A stretch of DNA of 37,850 nt, taken from NCBI GenBank assembly GCA_002418895.1, contig DIFA01000016.1, positions 2,803-40,652 of the forward strand, written 5' to 3'. Shown in pieces: positions 18,031-26,543 of this stretch (the stretch's first letter is position 1; each line of letters opens with the position of its first letter). Source of the DNA: Dehalococcoidia bacterium UBA5760. GTDB lineage: Bacteria; Chloroflexota; Dehalococcoidia; Dehalococcoidales; UBA5760. A program made the translations under genes and the position numbers. The notes below the pieces were generated by a model that was given only the letters and a program-made list of their open reading frames with translations, searched no databases and had not been told where the DNA came from.

Positions 18031-18066
18031 AATCATTGGGGATGGGCTAGCCCATCCCCAATGATT
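18031..18066. repeat. 36-bp perfect palindrome between two cluster genes
   Basis: Every base from 18031 to 18066 is self-complementary around a central CTAG (arms AATCATTGGGGATGGG...). It starts nine bases after the stop of the 940-aa gene. On the minus strand it would make a long hairpin, but no T-run follows. It may be an mRNA-stabilising or partial-termination hairpin, or a protein-binding site, setting different levels for the genes before and after it. Confidence 0.7.
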
Positions 18067-18074
18067 GTTTACTT

Positions 18075-20897
18075 TTATGGTCGGTAAGACAGACTATCAA
18101 TAAGCATGTTGATGTTTTCTGTGCCTATGACACCGCCGATAACCATAGTGACGGAGACGCCATCAAAGCCGTTAATGGCGCTTGCGTCGATGTTGCGCGC
18201 TTTGAAATCCCAAGTACCACGCCTGAAATCAAGAGTAATGCTAACCATCGGTCTTTCATTGCCCCGGCTTCTGTAAGTATAGACATTCTGATTACCAAGC
18301 TTTCGAAAAGAGCCCGCTGGAACCACCACTTCAACTCCATCAATATTAAAGATGACTTCATCGGTAGCCGGGTTAAAGCTGGTACCATCGGGCAAAGCGA
18401 ATGTTCCTGTACCGATGATAACATCGTCGCGCATCGGGAGCCGGTGCGTGAAGTTGATAGTCATGTTTTGGACAGAATACTCATCCATCAGGAGAGGCAG
18501 GTTAAGGAGCTCTATTTTGGCAATCTGAGAAACTTTCTGACCACCGGAAAGGCCCGGCCCGTTGATCCTGAGTGGCCACCGGTTAGGGGGTAACGGGTCA
18601 CCATTAAGCAGGTTGGCTACTATTATGTCGTCATTAAAGGCGACACTGGAAGAGTCGAATGTCTTGCTGTAGCCGTCTGCGGCGATGATCTTTATCTGAT
18701 AACCCAATTCAGCCAGCATGCTGTTCAGGGTAGTCGGGTCGCCATCATCGACCCTTGCGACCAGTCTCCAGAGAGCCAGGCCACTCCAGAAGTCCGAGCC
18801 GTCAACGTAGGATTCGGGATTGGCTGCTGCCTCGGTGGCAAACTCTGTGTTTGGCATCGTGTAGCTCGAAAAACCTACCAGTTCTAGGTCCCAGGGTACG
18901 GTGAATTCTATCCTGACGACTTTGGATACCATCTGACCGCTACTCAAACCGGTGCCAACTAACCGGAGCGGATACCTGTTTTCGGGCAGAGGCTGGCCGT
19001 TAAGCTGGTTGGCAATAATGATACTGTCATTGCGGGCGATCAGCGTGCTGTCAAAGGAGCGGCTGAAGCCGTCTGAAGCGATAACCGTGATACTGTAATT
19101 ACGGGAAGCAAAGTCGTCGTTAAAAGTAGCCGGGTCCCCGTCATCGACCTTGCCCACCAGTCTCCAGAGGGCGACGCCGCTCCAGTTATTGCCTGATCCA
19201 TCTACCCAGGATGCCGGATTCGCCGCAGCTTCATTTGCGAAATCAGCGGCGGCAAGAGTGCTGCTGGTCATGCCGCTGAGCTCCAGTTCCCAATCGGCAA
19301 CAACGGGCAGGTTAAGCAGTTCTATCCTGACAATCTCTCTGACCTTCCATCCGCTGCCGCCGGCAAAGCCATCACCGTTAAGCCGGAGCGGATAGCTGCC
19401 TTCGGCAAGGTCTTGGCCATTTACTTTATTAACCACAATTATGCCGTCATTCCTGGCGACATCGACACTATCAAAGGTGTAGTAGTAACCGTCAGTGGCA
19501 GTTACCCTTACCTGGTATCCTGCTGTTGCCAGCGCATCGTTAAAAGACCCGGGGCCGTGCATTATATCATCGTCCACCCATCCAACCAGCAACCACAGGG
19601 GTAATCCTGTCCAGGTATCTCCATTGGTATCGGTATATGTAGCCTTATGATCAATCGTATTGCAGTTAACCGCCCCCTCAAACTCAACCTGCATCATATC
19701 ATAGTTAATGGCGCCGGAAAGCGCCAGGGTCCAAGTCTCGATGGTAGGAATGTTCAGCAGGTTGATACTGGCGATCTTACCCACTCTGAGGCTACCGCTG
19801 TGGGCTACGGCATTACCAACGAGTTTTAGCGGATAGCCGTCTGCCTCTGATAGAGGAGCCCCATTTTTCTGGTTGGCAATGATATAGTCTGAAGATCGAG
19901 CGACGTCTTGACTGGCGAAAACCTTCGCATAATTATCAACAGCTCTCACTTCGATGTCATAGCCCGCTGCGGCTAGGGGGTCATTGAAAGCAAAAGGACC
20001 ATGAATATTCTGGTCATCAGCAAGACCAACGAGCCACCATAGGGGGAGTCCGCTCCAGACGTTGCCCGAGCCGTCAGTCCAATACGCCGTTTCATGACAC
20101 GCCAGCGCATTTTCGAACCAGCTCTGGCTCACCGGCTGGGTAACGGCACCAGTGACATCAATAGACCATGCAGGTGCTGGCTGAGAGTAAATGTTTACTT
20201 CACTGATATTCTTAATCGACAGTCCGTTTGCAGAAGGATATTCGACTGTGCCGTCATAGTAAAAGTGCCAGTTGTCCTCCGGCAGGGAGTCGCGCATGTC
20301 TTGGTGCCCGAACACGTATTGGCCCGCGTCATTGGTATTCTCAACCAGGAAAACCAGTTGCATGCCAGACGCGAATTCAGGAACATAGGCTCCATCCGGG
20401 TAAAGCAGTGGGTAGGTATCACCGGCATTTTTGGTATACCAGGCGAGGACGAATTTACCCTGTTGTGGGGTAGGGTTGTATATGTTATCGTAGTAGAACC
20501 GCTGGTTATAGCCGTCGTCAGCCTTTATTTGTATCTGATCACCTGCTTCGGCACCTCCAACCAGCTCGCAGAGATCTTTGACATCCGTACCTTTAATTGC
20601 CCCCTTGTTTTTCAGGTTCACGGTTTCATCCGGGTCCCAGAGATTATCGGGTTGAAAGGTAGGCCCCTGCATGTAGTAAAGGGTTTCGCCGTCACCCTGC
20701 ACTGGTAGATATGCCTCCATTTCAGCATAGGTCAGATTTACCTGATTAAGTATGGTCGCTCCATCGGTGTCATATTTCGTGACGGTTATTGTTTCGGTTG
20801 ATGCGGCTGCGACCGGCTGCGGTAATGTCAAACCAGGCAGCAGACCAGTCATCAGTGCCATGGATAAAACTATCCCGAGGAATTTTGACTTCTTCAC
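18075..20897 (-). CDS. 940-aa secreted protein with four tandem molybdopterin-binding-like domains
   Basis: GTG 20897 with AAGGATGGG upstream. Signal peptide to about residue 32; shared module (~35-245); then four tandem repeats of ~135-150 residues (~246-395, 396-540, 541-675, 676-810) and a ~130-residue beta-rich C-terminal domain. Each repeat carries WSG-x-(P/A)LW-x-LVG, a DGY/DNY strand, (V/I)AN-x-xNG-x-(P/D)L and a PLRL or PLKL strand ending in an IELLN-like strand. This follows the oxidoreductase molybdopterin-binding fold of sulfite oxidases. The Cys expected to bind Mo is absent in repeats 3 and 4; repeats 1 and 2 have a Cys nearby (LACHE, VNCNT). Non-catalytic binding or a scaffold role is more likely than an enzyme. 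Confidence 0.75.
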   Translation of the reverse strand: MKKSKFLGIVLSMALMTGLLPGLTLPQPVAAASTETITVTKYDTDGATILNQVNLTYAEMEAYLPVQGDGETLYYMQGPTFQPDNLWDPDETVNLKNKGAIKGTDVKDLCELVGGAEAGDQIQIKADDGYNQRFYYDNIYNPTPQQGKFVLAWYTKNAGDTYPLLYPDGAYVPEFASGMQLVFLVENTNDAGQYVFGHQDMRDSLPEDNWHFYYDGTVEYPSANGLSIKNISEVNIYSQPAPAWSIDVTGAVTQPVSQSWFENALACHETAYWTDGSGNVWSGLPLWWLVGLADDQNIHGPFAFNDPLAAAGYDIEVRAVDNYAKVFASQDVARSSDYIIANQKNGAPLSEADGYPLKLVGNAVAHSGSLRVGKIASINLLNIPTIETWTLALSGAINYDMMQVEFEGAVNCNTIDHKATYTDTNGDTWTGLPLWLLVGWVDDDIMHGPGSFNDALATAGYQVRVTATDGYYYTFDSVDVARNDGIIVVNKVNGQDLAEGSYPLRLNGDGFAGGSGWKVREIVRIELLNLPVVADWELELSGMTSSTLAAADFANEAAANPASWVDGSGNNWSGVALWRLVGKVDDGDPATFNDDFASRNYSITVIASDGFSRSFDSTLIARNDSIIIANQLNGQPLPENRYPLRLVGTGLSSGQMVSKVVRIEFTVPWDLELVGFSSYTMPNTEFATEAAANPESYVDGSDFWSGLALWRLVARVDDGDPTTLNSMLAELGYQIKIIAADGYSKTFDSSSVAFNDDIIVANLLNGDPLPPNRWPLRINGPGLSGGQKVSQIAKIELLNLPLLMDEYSVQNMTINFTHRLPMRDDVIIGTGTFALPDGTSFNPATDEVIFNIDGVEVVVPAGSFRKLGNQNVYTYRSRGNERPMVSITLDFRRGTWDFKARNIDASAINGFDGVSVTMVIGGVIGTENINMLIDSLSYRP

Positions 20898-21005
20898 GAT
20901 TACCCATCCTTTCCTAAATTTTGTTCTTTTTTATTTTGCAGGTATTGAATCGAGGTCATTAGGTGTTCATTCCCCACATAATCGTAGTTAACACCCCGTT
21001 GAAGA

Positions 21006-21716
21006 TCACTTCATCTTGCGCTTCCTTCGCCAGCCAATTATGGGAATCAAGATAGCCCCGCCAACAATTGCTGGCCACCACTTTACTCCTCCGGATGAAG
21101 CATCTCCCGCACCGCCGTTCGCACCGACGATGGTCTCGGTGTACTCCGTGGATGCGGAGACCACCGTCACCGTGAAGTCGAAGTCCCTTGCCTGCTTGAC
21201 CGCGGCTGAACCGGACTGCCCCAGCCAGGACGCTTCGGCGGACACCACTATCTCACCGGTAGTGCCCAGGGCCGCCGACTGTGGCACCGTAATCAGAACG
21301 CGGGCAGCCTTGCCCAGGGCATAGCCCCGCCCCGGCACCTTGACCGATACCATACCGTCGGGCACAGCCTCGGGCTCTTCGGTAAACAACTCCCCGGGCT
21401 CTATATAGAGGTTTTCCTCCACCATTACCGGCATGCCGCTGACCAGCACCTCGGTTTCCGAAATCGGCGGCTCGATGGTCACTCCCCAGCCCGAAGGCGC
21501 CTGACTCACGGCAAGAGTAATGTGGGTAATGCGGTTGCCGTCGATGTTGTAGAAGTAAACAGTCCCTTCAGTAGTCTCGCCGGGCGGAACCCGGAGCTCC
21601 TTGGCACCCTGGGCGCTGGCAAAGTTGTACTTGGCCGCCTCTTCCTCGGCATAGGCCGCCAGCGGCAGGGCGAGCACCACCAGCGCCACCAGCCCCAGCA
21701 GGCAATACTTCTTCAT
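21006..21716 (-). CDS. Secreted NEW3-like beta-sandwich protein with C-terminal anchor
   Basis: A 236-aa protein: signal peptide ending AYA (~23), then a beta-rich region with the ELRVPPGETTEGTVYFYN and SQAPSGWGVTIEPP patterns of NEW3/NPCBM-associated domains. The C-terminal transmembrane helix (WWPAIVGGAILIPIIGW) ends in RRKRKMK, so the body is outside the cell. AAAGGA precedes the ATG. Its base composition is more GC-rich than its neighbours. It is probably a surface structural or adhesion accessory of the cluster; no enzymatic motif is present. Confidence 0.7.
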   Translation of the reverse strand: MKKYCLLGLVALVVLALPLAAYAEEEAAKYNFASAQGAKELRVPPGETTEGTVYFYNIDGNRITHITLAVSQAPSGWGVTIEPPISETEVLVSGMPVMVEENLYIEPGELFTEEPEAVPDGMVSVKVPGRGYALGKAARVLITVPQSAALGTTGEIVVSAEASWLGQSGSAAVKQARDFDFTVTVVSASTEYTETIVGANGGAGDASSGGVKWWPAIVGGAILIPIIGWRRKRKMK

Positions 21717-21745
21717 CTCTAAGATTCCTTTAATATTATGTATTA

Positions 21746-22246
21746 TTATCCTGCCGTAGCATTGGTAGCATAGGTAAAGGTGCTCGTGTAGCTAGCAGCT
21801 GGTGTTTCATTAGGAACGGTCAGCCAGTGGTAAACATCAACACTCTCGCCGGCTGAAAGAGTAGCTACTACATCAGTACCAACGCCAGTCTTTTCCATGG
21901 CATCTTTTGTACCGCCGGCAGAATCGCACCAGAAAGCGTTAGCAATGGCAAAGGAATTTGATCCTCCATCACTGAAATCTGTTCCGCTAAGCTGAACAGT
22001 TATGTCCTGGTTGTTCTCGCTAGCAGCCTCTACATTAACCGCGGGATTATTAGCAGCGGCAGATTGAATTGCTCCAGGAGTAACACTACCGAAGGTAATC
22101 GGGTTAGCCGTAATGGTTACTGAAGAATAACCTGTAACCTCTACACTAGCGCCAACGTTTTGTGAGACATCCGCCATCGCCGGCAGCGCCATGGTTATTA
22201 CCAGCGCCGCGGCTATCCCCATGCTGATAAATAGTTTCTTTTTCAT
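21746..22246 (-). CDS. Small secreted beta-rich protein (166 aa)
   Basis: A strong GGAGG SD and an ATG at 22246, then a classical signal peptide cleaved after AMA (~25). The mature ~140 residues are rich in Ser, Ala, Thr and Val and probably a single beta-sandwich. The C-terminal half (VDVYHWLTVPNETPAASYTSTF) is homologous to the last ~120 residues of the 809-frame protein encoded three genes upstream, so this is a free-standing version of that domain. Size, abundance-type SD and composition would suit a surface-layer or fibre subunit. That is a guess; no named family is recognised. Confidence 0.7.
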   Translation of the reverse strand: MKKKLFISMGIAAALVITMALPAMADVSQNVGASVEVTGYSSVTITANPITFGSVTPGAIQSAAANNPAVNVEAASENNQDITVQLSGTDFSDGGSNSFAIANAFWCDSAGGTKDAMEKTGVGTDVVATLSAGESVDVYHWLTVPNETPAASYTSTFTYATNATAG

Positions 22247-22327
22247 TTACCTTGTTTCCTCCTTAAATATTAGGGTCACCATTTGCCTCAAAGTGATAGG
22301 CGGTTACACACAGACGAGTTCTACATC
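22247..22327. other. Intergenic leader before the 166-aa gene
   Basis: About 80 bases separate the discoidin-like gene and the 166-aa gene, the largest early gap in the cluster. It may hold an extra promoter, but I see no clear -35/-10 pair. Confidence 0.3.
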
Positions 22328-22852
22328 TCAATCACCTCCCTTTGCCCGTACTGCGTCAAGCATCAGAAAAGAAAGCGGCGTGCCGCTGCGTTCGACCTTG
22401 ATATACCTGACGTCGCCGAAGCTTCCGTAAATATCGTATCGCTGGTTTTCCGTGCTCTTAACCTTAAGGCTGGCTATCTTCTGCCAGCGCCTGCCGTTCT
22501 CGGATACGTACACCTTGACGTTGGAATGCCACAGGCCGACATCGGCCGCCCAGATGCTGACCGTTTCAGCGTCGGGTACCTCAGCCTCAAGCTCGATTTC
22601 CATACCACCGTTGCGAAAGATGGCGGCACAGAGATAATCGGGCTCCTCCAGGGCCAGCCAGGAAAGCAACGTTTCATCCGCATCAACCACCCTGTCGCCG
22701 TAGCTCTCATTGGCCGGCGATACCACGGTAACGTCGGCATTTACCGATGACTCATCAGAGGCCATCGCCAGACCCCTCTGCATGCCCATCGAGACAAGCA
22801 AACAGGATACGGCGGCAATAACTATGATTGCGAACTTCGTTCTTCTGCTCAA
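22328..22852 (-). CDS. Exported discoidin (F5/8 type C)-like protein
   Basis: A 174-aa protein starting with TTG at 22852, 16 bases after the previous gene. An N-terminal hydrophobic segment (FAIIVIAAVSCLLVSMGM) exports or anchors it. The rest matches an F5/8-type-C/discoidin pattern: SWLALEEPDYLCAAIF early, IWAADVGLWHSNVKVYVSENG in the middle (compare VYVSxDGxxW), and YDIYGSFGDVRYIKVERSG near the end. Such domains usually bind carbohydrate or surface ligands. The predicted location is outside the membrane. Confidence 0.68.
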   Translation of the reverse strand: MSRRTKFAIIVIAAVSCLLVSMGMQRGLAMASDESSVNADVTVVSPANESYGDRVVDADETLLSWLALEEPDYLCAAIFRNGGMEIELEAEVPDAETVSIWAADVGLWHSNVKVYVSENGRRWQKIASLKVKSTENQRYDIYGSFGDVRYIKVERSGTPLSFLMLDAVRAKGGD

Positions 22853-22868
22853 TGTTAAATACCGTCCC

Positions 22869-25250
22869 TCATGGCGATTTCACCGCCTGATAGTAAAAGG
22901 TGCTGGTATAGGTACCGGCTGGCTTGCCGCCGGGAATGGAAATCCAGTGGTAGACCTCCCTGACATCGTCTCCGGAAAGAGGCTGGCTGACGGTATACCA
23001 GGTCACGTAACTGTCCGTAAGGGTCGCCGCTCCGTCCGGGTCGCTGTCGCTGTCATACTTGACGCTGCCGATATCTATCGTGGCCGGGCCGGTGAAATCG
23101 TCTCCTTTCAACTGGACGGCGACGTCCACGTTGGTCTCCTCACCGACGGTGAGCGTGACCGTGCCCTGCCCGGGCTGCCCGTCGGCTGGCTGGTCAATCA
23201 TACCCGGGTCGAGGCTGCCAAAGATGATGCCGTCATTGCCGTAGTCGGTTACCGTGAAAGAGATATGTTCGGCAGGTGGAGTCGTAACGGAAAACCCTGC
23301 CCAGCCGGGAGAGTCAATGGCATCACTGGCATCATAACTGCCGACCGTTCCCGAAGCCTGGTTGTCGGCCACGATGTCGTAGTCCGCCTCTGGTGCTCCG
23401 GAGGGGATAGTCCATATTGCCGTCGGGCCGAAATCGCCGTTTCCGTCCGTGGTTACCGTCTCCTGTGAGCCGGATGGGTCGTTACCCGTGCTGAGGCTAG
23501 CGCCTTCAAGAATGGGTTCTGACTGTATCCAGAGGTCATAACTGACGGCAGCAGCGAGCCCCAAACCCTTTACGTAAACTGTATCACCGGGTTTAAATTC
23601 ACTCTTTGGACCTCCATACGCATCACAGGAAACAAGATTAGGTTGGCGGATTTCGATATCATAGATATATTTGACTGAATGACCCGTGGTAGTCGGATAC
23701 TCGCCTCCGAAAAAATACCACCGGCTCTGGGGGAAGCACTCGTGTTGATCCCAGTTCCCGAACACATAATAACCGTCTGGGTTGGTCGTTTCGGCGAAGA
23801 AAAGCAAACGCAAACCATCGTTAAAGGCTGGCACATAAGAGCCGTTATTCCACCAGGCCACCACGATTTTTCCCTGCCTCGGGTCTGGATGGTATACGTT
23901 CGGATAGTCATAAGTTCTGTGTAGTCCGTCTGATGAGATAATACGAACGGTATCCCCATCAGACATTCCTCCAACCAGTTCGCAAAGGTCTTTCAGGTCG
24001 GTGCCTTTGTTGGCGCCCCAATCCTTGATATTCACTACCTCTTCGGGATCCCAGAGATTCTCAGGATCAAAGGTAGGACCCTGGAGGTATTGGTGGGTTG
24101 TTCCATCACCATGTACGGTCAGGTAGTCTCTCATAGACTGGTAATCTATGGTCTCCTCGCTCAGTATGGAACCGTACGGGTCATGCTTGGTTATTCTCAG
24201 CGATGTTGTGGTCAGGGTCGTGGTAAAAGTCGCGGAGGCCTCAATGGTGCCGCCCTCGGGGATGTCCGCTCGCACTTGATAACTGACATTCGGAGGTAAC
24301 AACGGTGAATCAAGAGTGGTTCCTTCTGGGATAGTACCAATCTCGGTTGTCATCACCGACACTTGAGGTTCGTCAGGATCTCTTACGCTATTATTATTGG
24401 TGTCGAACCAGATGTATCCCGTGTTATCCGCAGCAAAACTCCCTCCGGTTACAGTAATGGTTATTACAGAGTCCATGAATCCGGAGGGTGGGTTTAACGA
24501 AATCGCTGCAGGCAAGACGGTGAAGCTCTTCGAAGCTTCAATATCACCACCGGCCGGTATGTCAACCATTACCGAATATACATCCGGCGCTACCGCCGGT
24601 GCTGTCAGTGAAGTGCCCGCAGGAATATTGCCGTCCGTTGTAGTACTAATTGATAATTGTGGTTCACCGGCATCCCGAACGCCATCGTCGTTGGAATCGA
24701 ACCAGACCCAGCCCGCAGTATCAGGGGCAACCCCCCCTCCGGTAACGGTTATCTCTGTGCCGCTGATACCTGAGCTGGGACTTAGAGTTATGCTTGGAGG
24801 CAGAATCGTAAAAAGGGGGGACGCTTCTATCGGCGCGCCCTCCGGAACATCGACCCGCACCGGGTAATCTCCCGGAAGCAGTGATGGCGTTACAAGGGTT
24901 GTACCAGCGGGTAGCGTACCGAAACCAGTCGATGTGACAGCTATCTGTGGCTCGTCATCATCCCGAATACCATTAATATTGGAATCGAACCAGACCCAGC
25001 CGGAGACATTTTTAATGAGTCCGGTACACTTGACTGTTATGACTGTGCCCGCGTAACCGGACGCGGGCTCCAAAGTACCGGTAGCGGCCAGTACAGGATT
25101 GGTCTGCACTAATGATGATGATATAAGGATTGACGAAAATATGACAGCAAAGAAAGCATTTCTGTATGATATGCTTAAAAGGGGACTCTTGTGAGGTAAG
25201 CTGTAGCGCAAACTAAAGCTTGACCAACCACTTTGCGTGCTTGTCGTCAC
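22869..25250 (-). CDS. ~793-aa secreted multidomain protein: three Ig/TIG repeats, molybdopterin-like module, C-terminal domain
   Basis: Start GTG 25250 is chosen because AAGGAG precedes it; a longer GTG start at 25298 lies inside a leader hairpin. After the export signal (~30-55) come three ~92-residue TIG/IPT-like repeats. Each contains a WVWFDSN-type motif leading into a DxNxxGxRDxxEP loop that resembles calcium-binding SdrB/dockerin loops. Next is the shared cluster module (TKHDPYGSIL..., DLCELVGG, VFGNWDQHE), a linker domain and a C-terminal domain homologous to the 166-aa protein. It is the first structural gene after the regulator. A large extracellular, perhaps calcium-stabilised surface protein is inferred. 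Confidence 0.75.
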   Translation of the reverse strand: MTTSTQSGWSSFSLRYSLPHKSPLLSISYRNAFFAVIFSSILISSSLVQTNPVLAATGTLEPASGYAGTVITVKCTGLIKNVSGWVWFDSNINGIRDDDEPQIAVTSTGFGTLPAGTTLVTPSLLPGDYPVRVDVPEGAPIEASPLFTILPPSITLSPSSGISGTEITVTGGGVAPDTAGWVWFDSNDDGVRDAGEPQLSISTTTDGNIPAGTSLTAPAVAPDVYSVMVDIPAGGDIEASKSFTVLPAAISLNPPSGFMDSVITITVTGGSFAADNTGYIWFDTNNNSVRDPDEPQVSVMTTEIGTIPEGTTLDSPLLPPNVSYQVRADIPEGGTIEASATFTTTLTTTSLRITKHDPYGSILSEETIDYQSMRDYLTVHGDGTTHQYLQGPTFDPENLWDPEEVVNIKDWGANKGTDLKDLCELVGGMSDGDTVRIISSDGLHRTYDYPNVYHPDPRQGKIVVAWWNNGSYVPAFNDGLRLLFFAETTNPDGYYVFGNWDQHECFPQSRWYFFGGEYPTTTGHSVKYIYDIEIRQPNLVSCDAYGGPKSEFKPGDTVYVKGLGLAAAVSYDLWIQSEPILEGASLSTGNDPSGSQETVTTDGNGDFGPTAIWTIPSGAPEADYDIVADNQASGTVGSYDASDAIDSPGWAGFSVTTPPAEHISFTVTDYGNDGIIFGSLDPGMIDQPADGQPGQGTVTLTVGEETNVDVAVQLKGDDFTGPATIDIGSVKYDSDSDPDGAATLTDSYVTWYTVSQPLSGDDVREVYHWISIPGGKPAGTYTSTFYYQAVKSP

Positions 25251-25275
25251 GTCTTTCTCCTTCTCAAACACGGAA

Positions 25276-25299
25276 GGCGCCACCGTTTCCAGTGGCACC
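25276..25299 (-). promoter_or_regulatory. Leader hairpin before the first exported-protein gene
   Basis: On the minus strand GGTGCCAC pairs with GTGGCGCC (8 bp, one G-T) around a short loop, ending about 26 bases before GTG 25250. It lies in the ~112-base leader after the regulator gene. It may tune translation. I compared it mentally with cobalamin, Moco and c-di-GMP riboswitches and found no convincing match. Confidence 0.4.
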
Positions 25300-25362
25300 C
25301 TACCGGCCAGTCTCCATGGGTTATTCCTTTAGGAGAGTGGGCTCGGAGAAAATGCCGTTTTT

Positions 25363-26511
25363 TTATAAAAAGGTGACTGCTCCGGTTTCCGTGGTATCGT
25401 AGCCACCTGCTTCATTAATTACACTTCGAAATTCTTCGTTAATTACTATATTCAACAACGGGGCTAATAGTCTGCTCCTGTAATTACACATCGGTATTAC
25501 AAGGTCATATCTCTCCCTGAACAGGGGTAAAAAATCAAGGTTACAACTTCGGGCAGCGGCTTCGATACCAAGTGTTACATCTGACTCTCCGTGCACTACA
25601 TTTAATCCGGCAGCCAGATGTGTATCCACCTCTCGCTGGTAACCGTTAATTCCAGATGCTGAAATACCCAGCCGACGCAGGTTAATATCCAGAAGCACCC
25701 TCGTTCCTGCCCCTTTCTGGCGGTTAATGAAGGTGATGTCCGGGCGCGTCAAATCAGCAATGCCTTTAATCTGCTTGGGGTTGCCGGATAAAAACATCAA
25801 TCCCTGGATGCGGTCAACGAGATGTACCACAGCAATTTCCGTATTGGGAAGAATACGCTTGATATACGGAAAGTTGTACTCCCCCGTTTCCTCGTCCAAA
25901 AGATGAATTCCGGCCAGGTGCGCGTGTCCTTCCTGTAATGCGATTAGCCCTCCAAGACTGCCGACATTGGTGACCTGTATCTCGGCTTTATTATCCCTCT
26001 TCTTCAAGGTATTAGTCAGGATATTCAACGCAAGATCATGACTCCCTGCGATACAAATTATTCTTCGTCGAGCGTCTGCCCTTAAACTTCTCATAACCTT
26101 GTCGGGGGTTTTCTGTCTTTCTTCGCGCCAGCGGGCAAGTTGTAAATGAAACCCGGCTTCAATCTCTTCCGCGCCATAACCCAGACTTAACAACCTGATA
26201 ATACTGGTGCCAATGATATCCGAGAGGCGTTTCTGACGTGTGAACGAAACAGAAGGGTCATTTGAGTCAATGGCAACTATGGAACCCCTACGCCGCTGGG
26301 TAATAATAACCCCCTCCTGTCCAAGCTCAAGAAATGCTCTTGCGACCGTGTTTTGATTAACGCCGAGAGCACTCGCCATTTGCTTGATAGTGGGCAAATG
26401 ATCACCTGGCTTAAGGTGATCAGCAGCAATTGACTTTTTAATCTGCTCCACTATCTGTTTATAAATCGGAGATTCGGCATGCGGGTCCAATACAACTGTA
26501 GTATTTACCAA
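25363..26511 (-). CDS. GntR-family regulator with PBP-like (molybdate-type) ligand domain
   Basis: A 382-aa protein. Residues ~10-80 form a GntR winged HTH (SPIYKQIVEQIKKSI, LPTIKQMASALGVNQNTVARAFLELGQEGVI). Residues ~150-375 resemble the PBP-like domain found in molybdate/tungstate-related regulators (IAGSHD, INRQKGAGTRVLLDI, the GESDVTLGIEAAAR motif). The ligand part is homologous to periplasmic oxyanion-binding proteins, so it can plausibly sense molybdate, tungstate or Moco-related anions in the cytosol. It is the first gene of the minus-strand cluster that ends in wtpABC. Ligand identity is inferred from family and context. Confidence 0.88.
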   Translation of the reverse strand: MVNTTVVLDPHAESPIYKQIVEQIKKSIAADHLKPGDHLPTIKQMASALGVNQNTVARAFLELGQEGVIITQRRRGSIVAIDSNDPSVSFTRQKRLSDIIGTSIIRLLSLGYGAEEIEAGFHLQLARWREERQKTPDKVMRSLRADARRRIICIAGSHDLALNILTNTLKKRDNKAEIQVTNVGSLGGLIALQEGHAHLAGIHLLDEETGEYNFPYIKRILPNTEIAVVHLVDRIQGLMFLSGNPKQIKGIADLTRPDITFINRQKGAGTRVLLDINLRRLGISASGINGYQREVDTHLAAGLNVVHGESDVTLGIEAAARSCNLDFLPLFRERYDLVIPMCNYRSRLLAPLLNIVINEEFRSVINEAGGYDTTETGAVTFL

Positions 26512-26543
26512 TTATCCTATTACCTATAGTACAAACTGTGGAC

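Noticed and set aside
20094..20708. Plus-strand ORF of 204 codons
   Set aside because: Antisense shadow of the 940-aa multidomain protein.
25251..25362. Possible riboswitch (cobalamin, Moco or c-di-GMP type) in the leader
   Set aside because: A GCCACTGG-like string and a stem-loop are present, but the other conserved blocks and their order do not fit any of these classes.
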